Assembly (NCBI GenBank): GCA_019918135.1
Contig: WBZZ01003091.1
Location: forward strand, 69,501-133,500
Direction of reading: 5' to 3'
Length of the DNA stretch: 64,000 nucleotides
From: Paulinella micropora
Lineage: Eukaryota; Cercozoa; Imbricatea; Euglyphida; Paulinellidae
Below, one piece after another: positions 45,988 to 55,621 of the stretch. The notes under the pieces were generated by a model. It saw only the letters and a program-made list of their open reading frames with translations, did no database searches and had not been told where the DNA came from. Positions within the stretch are counted from its first letter, which is position 1; the number at the start of each line of letters is the position of its first letter. The translations under genes were made by a program, and so were the position numbers.

Positions 45988-48636
45988 GTGCTCAAAGCTA
46001 TCAAAGAATACCCCACAAGCAAGGAAACTGACATTTTGCAAACTATTCGGGGCACCTCTACTTGGCAGGAGGTAGTGGCGAAGGTTTTCAAGAACGGTAC
46101 GGAGGTGCCTTGGGCGTATTTACGTCCGATCAATGGAACCATATTCTTTGGACTGAGCTACAATCCCAAATTTGAGCTGCAACCGCCAAAACCAAGCCAG
46201 AAAGAAATTGCGCAATCGATGCAAGAGATCATCCAAGAGGAATTTCTCGCCTGCCTAGTGTTGTCGCCCGCCTGGCCCGTGAAGGACAAAGATTTTCTCG
46301 CGGGGCTAGCTGAGCTGTCTAAGCGCGCTTCTAACTACAACAGCAGTGCTCCCTGGGAGGTTTTGTCACCGACTTTACTGCTGGAGATAGCAGAGACTTG
46401 TCTTTTTCTCTTTGCGGTCGCCACTAAATTCTGCTTTAAACCTGCGGGGGGTCTGCTGAGATCGAGCCTCAAAGTTAAGTGGCAGGCTTGGAAACCGAAG
46501 CGCCGAGCGACCGCGCCGCTGCTTCCGGCGAACACAGACGGCGCGGTCGCTCGGCCACTCTTCATGCCTAGCCTGCCGCTTCTCCCGACGAACGGCGCGG
46601 TCGTGCTGCGGCGGGGGGTACAGGAGAAAAAGCGCAGGCTAGAACCTACGGGCGGATCGGCGCTGTGGGCTAACGAGTACCCCTACGAGCTAGCGGTCTC
46701 GCTGGGCGCAAGGGGCTTGGAGGCCTTGCGGCTCAAGATTGTGCTGGAGCCCCGGGAATTGCACGACCTTTGCACGTTTGCCGCGCTCCAGGTCGGGCTG
46801 CCAGTCGTAGAAGACCTGGAAAGTGGGAAATACAAGATATTGGCAGACTGGGTCAGGACCGAATATAACGTCCCTGACAACAAGGGAGCACACGCACAGG
46901 AACTCATCGAAAAGCGCCTGCCAGAGGTCGTGCTTTCAGCAAGCATCTACCAGCGCGATGATAATACCGCCGACATAGAGCTCTTGTTTGCAGAAAGCCA
47001 GTACTACGAACCAGCCGCCGGCTTCAATGCCGCTATTGCCTTGGCCGGATGGCTGTGGCTGTCCAAGAGGAAAATCTCCCTGCTCTCAATGGCGGTGGGG
47101 CCCACCACCGTTCTTCCGGCACAGGAGGCAAAGGCCGACAATCCTCCGCGCTGGGAGCCCCTGCTCCTGGTCATTGGTCTGTACCGGGCCCTCGCCACGA
47201 GCCTCGAGAAGCTGCGGGGCTACGTCGCAAAGAGTTCCGGGCGGCCAAGGCCACGAGGCGTGCTCTTGGTCCTGTCCCTGCTAAACGTTAGTGTGGATTT
47301 CGTGTGGGACGCGCAAAAGGTCGGGGACATGAAGCGACAAGTGTCGCAGAAAGCCTGGCTGCCCGCGGATATGCAGCGGGAGCTGCTCGGCTCGCTCGAT
47401 TCTTTCGGGGCTGTCGGACTTCCAGACATCACTAGCCAGGACGTGCAGGCCGGCCTGTGCGCGGCGTTCCTCGAGCGGGGCCTGGCACAAGCGCCCGGAG
47501 TTACCCGGCAGCGCGCCTGCACGCTGGCCCGGAACGAGCCCTTTTCACTCGCGTCGCTGTGGCTGCTGTTCAACAAACTCCTGTCGGTGCAGGATTGGGA
47601 GGGCTGTGCCAACAGAGTGCTCCAGTGCCTGCGAGCACGGCCCCCGTGCCTGCGAGCACGGCCCCCCAGTCGTCACCAGCCAGAATATCCGCTGCACCTG
47701 GCCGGAAGGCTGTCGAGCTGGGACCAAGCCTACCGAGACGGTATACAGTCAGGGGTCATCTCTGTGACTGCAACCACCAAGTCTGTAGCCTTCCGATCTA
47801 CGCTGCCCGGCCAGCACGAGCGTCGCCAGAGCCAGCAACAGCTGGCGCTCATCATGCAACAAATCGTGAGGAACGAGGTTCTCACCAGCATCACGTTCCC
47901 GCCCTTTGCCACGGCTACCGACAGGGTGGAGGGACTGAGCCCAGGGCTTGATAACCTGTTCAAGAACTCTGGCGAGCGTTTTCTTGCGAACCAACTGCAC
48001 GACCTGAACAGCAATCAACTGACGGAGCTCCTGGAGGCCTGCCTGTTCGTGTATACGATCACACAACTAGTGCTCTGGCCCAGGCAGCGAGGCCCGACAG
48101 TCGCCAGAACGACCTGTAAGATAAAATGGGAATCAGGCCAGCCCGAAACAGACACTCGTGCGACTGCCGTGGCGGGCTATCAATCTCCGGAAATGGAGGA
48201 GACGGGCTATCAATCTCCGGAAATGGAGGAGACGGGCTATCAATCTCCGGAAATGGAGGAGACGGGCTATCAATCTCCGGAAATGGAGGAGGATGACGAC
48301 ATGTTGCTAAGTCGTGTGCCGCCGATCGGAATGCTCTCACCTCCGAAGAAGAAGAGGGTCGAAAGCTACTTCGCCGACGTTTCTCCGCCGCACGTAGAGA
48401 GGAAGGGCTCTCCGGTTCCGCCGTTTGACTACCTGTATGATGATGACGATGATGCTATGTTGGTAGATTCTCGGTATGAACAGCCGCCTGGGTACACGCC
48501 TCTGTTCGAGGGTTTTGATGAAGGTACCATTCTAAGCGGTCTGCAGCCTCTGCTACCGCCGTTTATCTACGGCGAGCTAGAGAACGACGGAGGGTCCCTT
48601 GGCCCAAACAACAACGATTTCTTTGATTTCTTTTGA
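45988..48636 (+). CDS. 882-residue protein with an internal duplication, function unknown
   Basis: A long uninterrupted frame, the largest in the window. Two related modules are visible. The N-terminal one has QSMQEIIQEEFLACLVLSP and LLEIAETCLFLFAVATKF and ends SSLKVKWQ. The C-terminal one has LALIMQQIVRNEVLTSITF and LLEACLFVYTITQLVLWPR and ends TTCKIKWES. Each is preceded by a short NRVL segment. Between them lies a large globular region. After the second module come four exact copies of a GYQSPEMEE unit (48175-48290) and an acidic tail ending NDFFDFF. The frame looks whole. AATAAA at 48729 may be its poly(A) signal. Confidence 0.65.
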   Translation: MLKAIKEYPTSKETDILQTIRGTSTWQEVVAKVFKNGTEVPWAYLRPINGTIFFGLSYNPKFELQPPKPSQKEIAQSMQEIIQEEFLACLVLSPAWPVKDKDFLAGLAELSKRASNYNSSAPWEVLSPTLLLEIAETCLFLFAVATKFCFKPAGGLLRSSLKVKWQAWKPKRRATAPLLPANTDGAVARPLFMPSLPLLPTNGAVVLRRGVQEKKRRLEPTGGSALWANEYPYELAVSLGARGLEALRLKIVLEPRELHDLCTFAALQVGLPVVEDLESGKYKILADWVRTEYNVPDNKGAHAQELIEKRLPEVVLSASIYQRDDNTADIELLFAESQYYEPAAGFNAAIALAGWLWLSKRKISLLSMAVGPTTVLPAQEAKADNPPRWEPLLLVIGLYRALATSLEKLRGYVAKSSGRPRPRGVLLVLSLLNVSVDFVWDAQKVGDMKRQVSQKAWLPADMQRELLGSLDSFGAVGLPDITSQDVQAGLCAAFLERGLAQAPGVTRQRACTLARNEPFSLASLWLLFNKLLSVQDWEGCANRVLQCLRARPPCLRARPPSRHQPEYPLHLAGRLSSWDQAYRDGIQSGVISVTATTKSVAFRSTLPGQHERRQSQQQLALIMQQIVRNEVLTSITFPPFATATDRVEGLSPGLDNLFKNSGERFLANQLHDLNSNQLTELLEACLFVYTITQLVLWPRQRGPTVARTTCKIKWESGQPETDTRATAVAGYQSPEMEETGYQSPEMEETGYQSPEMEETGYQSPEMEEDDDMLLSRVPPIGMLSPPKKKRVESYFADVSPPHVERKGSPVPPFDYLYDDDDDAMLVDSRYEQPPGYTPLFEGFDEGTILSGLQPLLPPFIYGELENDGGSLGPNNNDFFDFF
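48175..48290 (+). repeat. 30-bp in-frame tandem repeat, four copies
   Basis: Encodes GYQSPEMEET four times near the C-terminus of the 882-residue protein. The copies are almost identical at the DNA level, so the expansion is recent. Each carries a SP site that could be phosphorylated. Confidence 0.9.
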
Positions 48637-49048
48637 GTCGTGAATAATTGGGGTCCGGAGAAGATCAGGTTTTTTTGCTGGCCCACTCCCTCCATCCACT
48701 CCTCCCCCATGTTTTAGAAAACGTGTTTAATAAAAACTTTTTTGCGCACTTTCGGTTTTCCTCGTTTTTTGCTCCTCTCCCCCGCCCCCCCAATCTCCTC
48801 TTCCCCCCGCCCTTTGCTTTTTTGCCAGAGCTCTTTTTTTTGGGGGGCTTCAAACCGCAAGTGTTCACCCAGCCATCCACACCACCCCATCCTTTTTTTT
48901 GCCTCTCTCTCTCTCCAATTTTAACAACAGCAAGAAAAAAAAACCACCTTTCTTTTTTCGTTTCTCGTGCCCTTTCCCACAATTGCCCAGGACAACACAC
49001 CCACCGCACACACAATTGCACACGCAAAAAGACTTGTCTGCCTTTTTG
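48637..49048. other. intergenic, T/C-rich, with AATAAA
   Basis: Contains AATAAA at 48729-48734 about 90 bases past the stop of the 882-residue gene, then pyrimidine-rich low-complexity sequence. No gene is supported. Confidence 0.6.
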
Positions 49049-49645
49049 TCAGCCCAGCAAGCAATGCTGGGCTGCGGTGGACAGCGGCAGTGCCACGCCA
49101 AGGTACAGAAGCCACGACACTGCTATTGCGGCACCCACGGCGCTGCGCCGCGGTCTGCCCGTAGCGTGCGCGGCCAGAGGCACGCCCGCACCAAGCAGCC
49201 ACGACGCGCCGTTGAAGGCCAAGGACCAGGCCCACACGTCCTGGTACCTGCAGCTGACGCTGATGTCTGTGTCGATGCGCCCGCACGCCGCCCGGCCGCT
49301 GTTCTGTTTCGGGTAGCAAAGGATTACAATGTCCAGGGCCCTGACCCCGCGCGACATTGGCAACGTAGCCAAGGGCGCCCAGCGCCAGGCGCCGATGAGC
49401 CTGTGTGCACGCAACGGTTGCTCGACAGTCACACCATCGTCGCCCCTGGCGACGACGACCGCGCTCAGCGCACCTACCCCCTCATCCCAGGCCAGCGCGA
49501 CGGCGCGGTTCACAAACAATTGCACTGTTCGTTTGGGCAGCAGGGCACTGTACGCGACCACGCGCGTCGAGTTGGGCGCGTAGAACGTACGCAGTTCGCT
49601 CCGGGCTTGGCACAACAGCAGCAACATTAGCACAGCGCACGGCAT
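49049..49645 (-). CDS. signal-peptide membrane protein, 198 residues
   Basis: The frame from ATG 49645 begins MPCAVLMLLLLCQARS, a good signal peptide. An ectodomain follows with FYAPNSTRVVAYSALLPKR, including a possible N-glycosylation site, and conserved-looking cysteines. The C-terminal part has two hydrophobic stretches (AWSLAFNGASWLLGAGVPLA and AVGAAIAVSWLLYLGVALPL). This fits a surface or virion membrane protein of unknown family. The frame looks whole. A 9-bp stem hairpin (49051-49073) lies at its 3' end. Confidence 0.55.
   Translation of the reverse strand: MPCAVLMLLLLCQARSELRTFYAPNSTRVVAYSALLPKRTVQLFVNRAVALAWDEGVGALSAVVVARGDDGVTVEQPLRAHRLIGAWRWAPLATLPMSRGVRALDIVILCYPKQNSGRAACGRIDTDISVSCRYQDVWAWSLAFNGASWLLGAGVPLAAHATGRPRRSAVGAAIAVSWLLYLGVALPLSTAAQHCLLG
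49051..49073. terminator. hairpin at the 3' end of the membrane-protein gene
   Basis: AGCCCAGCA and TGCTGGGCT form a perfect 9-bp stem with a 5-base loop, overlapping the last codons and stop of the minus-strand gene. Confidence 0.5.
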
Positions 49646-49659
49646 CGATGGGGTGTCGC

Positions 49660-50027
49660 GGGGACAACAGTGCGACCAGAACCTTTCCCCCCTTCCCCTT
49701 TTTTTCTCCTCTCTTCCTCCTTTTTTTTCCCCTTCCTCTTTTTTTTTTCTTTGGCTTGTTTGAATCGTGGGCACGCCCAAAAGAAACGAGCAAGCCCAAA
49801 CAGGGGCGGTGCACACCGGGAAATAGAAGAGAGGGAGTGGCGCGGGGTGGCGCGAATTGAGCAGCGGGGATCACAATCAGAACGAGATTTGTTTTTTAGA
49901 TGGGGAGGGGGCGCAACCTCTCCCCCCCCCCCCCCCCCGCGTTTCCTCCGCGTTGGTGTCATCTTTTTGGTTCTGTCAGGAGAGGGAGAGGGAAGAGGAG
50001 GGAGACGGAGGCGGCGGTCGCCCCTTC

Positions 50028-50060
<33 letters not shown>

Positions 50061-50102
50061 CGCCGCACCCCCCCTTCCGCCTTTGTTTGTGGGGTGAGTT
50101 GA
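49660..50102. repeat. pyrimidine and C homopolymer tract
   Basis: T/C-rich sequence at 49.68-49.76 kb, a run of about 18 C near 49.92 kb and a run of about 30 C at 50.03-50.06 kb, the longest homopolymer in the window. Open frames here are low-complexity artefacts. Confidence 0.85.
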
Positions 50103-51847
50103 CTAATTGTCAAAAGCAACGGCCAGGTTTTCTACCGACTGCTGCAAGGCCTCTATCTGCTTCCAGGTGATTCGGCTGCAGCCCTTGATTGCGAGGTTTT
50201 GCAAAGACCGACAGTTTCTGACCGCGTCAAGCGAATTGATCTTGCCACAGTTGTCCAGAGTCAGAGCTTGCAGCGAAGGGCAAGCCACCAGTGCGGCGAG
50301 CCCCGCGTCAGTTATTCTGTTATTGTGTTGGATAACCAAGGCCTGCAACGAGCGGCAGTTGCGCAGTGCCGACAGGCCCTCGTCGCTGGGGACACTCGCG
50401 GATCTGGGAGTGTGGAGCAGCTGCAGCTCGTGCAGCGCTTCGGACTTTGCTAGTTGCCGCAGAATCGTGTTCGGCATTTCGTCCGCTACGATACTTAGCT
50501 GCGTCAGCGACCTGCACGCTCGCAGGGCGTCCACGCCACTAGCATCGAGCGTAGTAGGACAGAAAGCGAGCCTGAGCCTTTCGAGCCCGTTGAAGCTCTG
50601 CAGCTCGGCCAGCCCCTCGCACGTGAGCCCCGGCCCGCAACCATGGAGCTCAAGCTCTTTCAGGCCATGCGTGGCAGCCAGCGACTGTAGGCCCCGGTCG
50701 CCCACAGCCGCCGCGTCCTTGAGCCAGAGTTTGTGGAGCGAGGGCAGTGCAGACAGTTGTTGGCAGTCCTGGTCTGTCGCCTCAGTGACCGAGAAGGCCA
50801 CACCGAGAAGGCCACGCTTGCGACCCTTCTGCCTTGCAGAGAGTCGAGAAAGGCCCGCACCGATACCGGACAGTCGATGACGCTGAGGTTCGTGAGGCCG
50901 GGCAGGCCCGACAACAACCACCCGAGCGTATCTGGCGTGGCGCTGGCCATGCCCAGCAGCTCTAGCGTTGCGAGCTGCGCCGCCGCTCGGACCGGATCCT
51001 CCCAGTTCGTATATTCGCTAAACACTGATTCTAAGCGTAGCTCTCGTAAACTTGGTCCGACATACAGAAAATGCCCGGTTTGCAGGCCGAAACAATGTCG
51101 CAGCTCCAACGTTTCGAGTCTAGGCAAACCTTGTAGAAGGGCCAGCGCGTCGTTCGTGACCCGGGGACAGCCGTCCAGCGCCAGACGCTGGAGCGATTTG
51201 AGCTCCGGCAGAAACCTCAGCGCGTCCGCGTCCTTGACGCCTATACAATCTTCCAGCGCGAGCTCGTACATTTCCTCGGAGCGGCGCAGATAGGCCAACA
51301 GCTGACAGTTAAAGAAGTTGCAACTACGAACCGTCAGCTTGTGGATGGACGCCGGCTTAGACAGGGCCATGCCTATCCGCTCGAATTGAGACAAGGGCTG
51401 GCTTAAGACCGAGGGCGAAGTTTCGGCTTCTCTTCGTACATCGGACTGGTCAGTGACAACGAGTTCCGTTAGGCTGACATCGTTGAGCGGGATCGCTAGG
51501 ACATCGCTGTGGGCCCACACACTAACTTTAACTAGCGGTTTTTTTGCCTCCTCGGGCTGCCGACGGAAGCAAGCCTTCTTCCTCGCTGCGAGCAGCACGG
51601 CCAGCTTCCGTCGGCAGGAGGGCTTCCACAGCGAGAAGCTTGACCTCGCCAGAATGTCCTCGCCAAGGTTCTCGACCACGGCTTTCATTTCCCTCGAAGC
51701 CAGCAGCAAGCCAAGCAGGTCCCCGCCCGCAAGTGTCCCGACCAACAGCCACACGTCGTCGGGCAGCGGCGGCTGTGGACTGGTCTGATGATGGTGAAAC
51801 ACGGGGACGATGCGCGGGCGCTTGGGCGCGGGAGGACGTCCCGACAT
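50103..51847 (-). pseudogene. F-box/LRR protein, diverged family member, looks broken
   Basis: Starts at ATG 51847 (MSGRPPAPKRPRIVP, with a basic patch). The F-box reads PPLPDDVWLLVGTLAGGDLL, followed by about 12 cysteine-type leucine-rich repeats such as LQRLALDGCPRVTNDALALL, LETLELRHCFGLQTGHFLY and LQALTLDNCGKINSLDAV. This is the AMN1/FBXL pattern, so a role as an SCF substrate adaptor is expected. It is longer and more diverged than the three close paralogues. It looks interrupted about once. Confidence 0.65.
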
Positions 51848-52265
51848 TTTGTTTCCGGCTATTGCTCTTTTTGTAAGGGAAAAACGATTCGGCCAAATTC
51901 CTTTACGCCTGTGCGCGGGAAAAGGGGAAGGGGGGGGGGGGGAATGGCGCGCGGGTTGTGCCTTCCCCCGCCCGCGCCCCATTTCCCCCGCCCCCTTTTT
52001 CGCACTCCTTTTCCTCTCGCACCTCACTCCGGTTTGTTCGGACACCCTCTCCCACCCCCCCCCCCCCTCACGCCCTTCGGCTCTCCTCCATTCTTAACAC
52101 CGTAAAAAAGAATACCCCCCCAAAAAAAAGCACAAACGTCTGGTGCCTGTTTTTTTGCAGTGTTTTTCCTTTTTTGTGTGTGTGTTGGGGGTTAGCTCGC
52201 AAAACCCCAAAAAAAAATGTTGTGACTTATGGATGAAGCTTTTTTACTAAAAGAAAAACAACAAC
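51848..52265. repeat. intergenic tract between divergent genes with G and C runs
   Basis: Contains a run of about 13 G near 51.93 kb, C-rich sequence and T/A runs. It separates the minus-strand F-box/LRR gene from the plus-strand gene at 52.27 kb and probably holds both promoters. Confidence 0.7.
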
Positions 52266-53986
52266 ATGCTAAGCAAAGCCACCAAAAGAGTCACTAGCAC
52301 TGTCAACAAGAGTCTGAGTCTGGTGCTGACCAGGGCCAAACGGAAAAAAAAGATACCGGCGACACTGGCAGCCCGCGGGAGAATCCGTTGCCTCTCGAGA
52401 GCGCACAGTACTGGTACATCAACCTGACGAACCTACCACTGAGCGCGCTGGATTGGCTCGGCAGATGTTTGCTCGAGACCAAGCAGCAAGCCCCGCCGAT
52501 TTCGTTTCAGCTGATCCAGCAGACTCTCCCCCTGACCCCCTGCCCGCACGCAACCGCTGCCTGGCAGAATTACAGCCTGTTCAAACAAACGGGGGACACG
52601 GCTTTGCAAGAATTCGAACATATCGGACAGTTCAGGAACGCAGCTGGAGCAGAGGATTGGGTGCACGAGGTGCTAGAGCTTGTCGAGACCTTAGCGCCGG
52701 CCTACCGCACCGCAGACCCTGCCGTGCTCTGGCTAGCGCTGGAACGCACAAAACCCAGGCTGCCGGAGACAGCGGCCGCTCGAGTCGCGGTCGTGTACAG
52801 ACTGAAAACGGACTGCCACTGCGAACGAAGACATCATCGCAGGCTGCCCCCTGTGCTGGCTTTCACGTCTGTCCCCAAGCCCGTCAAAATCACAGGCTCC
52901 TCCCTGGTGTATGCGGTGGTTTGGCCCAACCACAAACTGAGAGTGCTGCTGGGATGCCTGGCTGCCGCGGCCCGAGAAAAGCGGTCTTTGCGTACCAACC
53001 TGAACGTAAAAGACGACAAGCACCTCCAGGTCACGCTGCTGGATTTTGCTGTCAGGCACCTGAGCAAGCAGGGCGTAGTTGAACACAAGGTGGTGGCGTT
53101 CCCGCGCGGCACTTTCGGACTGCTGCAAGCCCTGCGCATCTGCCAAACCAAGCCGCGAGGCCGTCTGCAGCCCCCTCGCCAGACTCATTATCAGACCCTT
53201 GTTGTTTTCTGTGCGAGAGGGGGGGGGGGGCGGGGTGCAAAACCGAATGCTGCGCGCCGAACGTGGGAAAAAAAGTGGCGCCCCCCCCCCCTCCCTCATC
53301 GCGCGGATTCGTCTTTTTTTGGTGCGGGAAAGATGGAGTGTCTGTTGAGGCACAGCCTGCCACCGCACGTATACACCAACCGCATCGGCTTGGCTTCGGC
53401 GGTATGGCACTGCAAGAGGAGCGCTAACTCCAGCGGGAATTCTTTAGGGTCGCAGACGAGGTCCGTTGTCTGCCAAGCACGGTTGGCACAGGAAGAAGAA
53501 GGCCTCCGAGCCGCGTTGGCCGAGGAAGAGGCGCAGAAGGTCGAACTGGCGCAAGACTGTCCAGAGGCGGCGGTCGGGGAGGGGGTCCGGGAACAAAAGG
53601 CAGTCGACGACTGGTGGGGCCACAGACTTTTGAGGCAGGTGCAGTGTGCGGCGTGTACGGGCACCAGTATCATAGGCCGGGACGAGCTCCGGCTTTGCCG
53701 TCGGTGCCGCCACCGCCGGCTACATTTGTGCCCGAAGCCAGAGTGCACAGCGACTGTTTGCTTTGACTGCGGGCTCAACACGCGACCAAACGTGTGCCTC
53801 TCGAGATGCGCCAATGGCTGCGTTAGTCAAGACGTTCCGAGTACCCCAAAACCAAAGAAGAAGGCAACCTCCTTCCGGCCACGCCGTGCCGCCAAACGCT
53901 CGGGGCCCAAACGCGGCACTGTGCGCTACTACACAGCAGCAGCAGCAGCACCGGCACCGGCCAAAAACTTCTTCACCCGCAGCTGA
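52266..53986 (+). pseudogene. unrecognised protein(s) with a cysteine-rich C-terminus
   Basis: The first ATG is at 52266 (MLSKATKRVTSTVNKSL). The main frame (52388-53986) has no ATG at its start, so the 5' end looks disturbed about once. Recognisable stretches are LPLSALDWLGRCLLETKQQ and KHLQVTLLDFAVRHLSKQG. Around 53.22-53.30 kb the frame runs through G and C runs that look intergenic, so there may be two genes, the second starting at ATG 53334 (MECLLRHSLPPHVYTNRIG). The C-terminal part is Cys-rich (VQCAACTGTSIIG, LCRRCRHRRLHLC, TVCFDCGL), like a zinc-binding RING-type or ribbon domain, and ends in a basic tail. Confidence 0.5.
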
Positions 53987-54060
53987 CTTGTTTTTGCTCC
54001 CAGTGAGCGCGCGCCGAAAAGGCTTTTAAAATGTTTGGTTTAATTTTTGAGAAATTCTCG

Positions 54061-54177
54061 GCCCGAAGAGGCGGGCTATTAATTAAAGAATCACTGCTTA
54101 ACACCTGTCTATGGAAGAAAAGAAAAAAGCAAAATAAATAAAAAGACCGGGCGATTGAAGCCCAATCCTTGGATTGG
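54061..54177. terminator. small hairpins after the 52-54 kb gene(s)
   Basis: GCCCG/CGGGC near 54.06 kb and the palindrome CCAATCCTTGGATTGG at 54162-54177 could mark transcript ends or belong to the tRNA-like sequence next to them. Confidence 0.35.
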
Positions 54178-54246
54178 CGCCCTACGGGGGTGGTCGAACC
54201 CGTGACCAACTGTTAAAAACACTCTGCCAGACTGAAATTTGGTGCC
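54175..54246 (-). tRNA. tRNA-Lys(UUU)-like sequence, probably degenerate
   Basis: Read on the minus strand it starts GGCACCA and ends GGGCGCCA, giving an acceptor stem with two mismatches. The D-arm region TTTCAGTCTGGCAGAG fits the A box. The loop TTTTTAA gives anticodon UUU over a stem with one mismatch. GGTCACGGGTTCGACC fits the B box, but the T-loop is about three bases too long. It could be a decayed host or viral tRNA or a tRNA-derived repeat. Confidence 0.4.
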
Positions 54247-54660
54247 GTTGTGCTCAGGAATCAGTTTTATAAAACTAAAGAAAATAGATATAAAATTAGT
54301 TAAGTCCGATTTTAATTAGTGAAGACTTTCTGCGGAAAGGTTGGAGGTTTTGGCTAAAATAGGTAATGGCGCCGGTAGCGACCTTTGCGCGCCACGTTCT
54401 ACATTGCACCCAGGTTACCAAAACAAAAAAGGAGAGAGACGGGAGGGAGGGGGGGGGGGGGCGCGCGAGACAGGTGCAAGGCCCCCCCCCCCCCCCAGCA
54501 ACGGCCCCCCCCCCCTCTCCCATCGGCCTCCCTTTCCTTCTGTGCCCCAGCGACGCCCCCCCCCCCCCCCCTTCCGGTAGTTGTTTTGCTCCGTGGCCCT
54601 GCGTTTCTTCTTTGGGCCGTTGCTCGTTCATTTTTTTTTGGGCCGTTGCAAATCTAGGAA
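54247..54660. repeat. G/C homopolymer intergenic tract
   Basis: Runs of G near 54.45 kb and C near 54.48, 54.51 and 54.56 kb. No gene is supported. Confidence 0.8.
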
Positions 54661-54666
54661 GATTCG

Positions 54667-55497
54667 ATGTTGCTCTTGACCACCATCGTCCTGCACTTTT
54701 GGCCTTCGTGGGGAAGTTGCGACTGCACCGGATGCACAGGCACGATTTCGGCGAGCGACCCTGCCTGGCTCCCCGCGCCCAGCGACAGTCGGCGAGGATG
54801 AGGTTCTGGTCGTGACTAGCGCGTTGCCTCGACGGACACCTCTACTTTCGACGTGACCAGCTGGGTGAATTCAAGCAAGCTGCGTTATTACGTGGATCTG
54901 AGCAGCAGCGGCGCCGACACGACGTGCTTCAACAAGGCGCCGGGCCTGGACATCGGCATCACGGCCGACATGCGCCCCGAAATTTGCAAGAACCAGGCGT
55001 TTAGTTGTCCCTTGCAAATTTGACCTCGTTGGTCCTGCCGCAAGCTGGAGGCCTGCCCCTGCCCCGCGTGCAATCACAACATGTCGGTGGCCGCGGGCGG
55101 TTTTCAAAAACTCAGCCCTGACCTGAACTGCCCGGCTGGTATCGTCCTGGAGAAGCTGCAGGTTCGGTCACTCAATGCGGGCCGGGCGCTTTACCCCGAC
55201 CAGTTCGTCGTGTACGTGCAAACAGATCCCGATCCACAGGCGGACTTGTATTTGCAAGGGCCGTCCTGCCCCAACCCAAGCTCGTGCTTCTCGTACAACA
55301 ATGTGGCTGGCGAGTACATCAACAGCTCCGATATCTACTTGTTTTTCCATTGCCAGAACGCGGAGCTTCCTTGCTCGCTGGAGTTAGTGGGCCAGGCGCG
55401 CTGCCGCGACCCGCCCGCAGACAGTAGCGCTACCGGGAGTGGGGCCACAGTGCGCCCAGGCGTGGCCGGCCTGGCCAGCCTGGCCATGCTAGTGTGA
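54667..55497 (+). pseudogene. secreted or surface cysteine-rich protein, looks broken
   Basis: The first ATG (54667) gives MLLLTTIVLHFWPSWGSCDC, a plausible signal peptide followed by cysteines. The C-terminal frame (55081-55497) encodes an ectodomain-like stretch (CPNPSSCFSYNNVAGEYINS, then DIYLFFHCQNAELPCSLELV) and ends with a short hydrophobic tail (VAGLASLAMLV), as in GPI-anchored proteins. The gene looks interrupted about twice. No family was recognised. Confidence 0.45.
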
Positions 55498-55621
55498 AAA
55501 AAAAGGGAAGGAACAAATTTGCCACTCTGAACTGCCTTTTTGTACACAGCCTGCGTATAAGGCACGGCTTTCTTGGGGGGGGAGAGGGCGGGATTTTTTG
55601 TTTTTGTTTTTAAGTAAAAGA

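Noticed and set aside
37859-55527. A shared 14-mer AGAGTGGCAAATTT near two F-box/LRR genes, first taken as a promoter motif
   Set aside because: One copy is upstream of a gene and the other lies downstream of a gene end. Several 14-mer matches are expected by chance in 64 kb.
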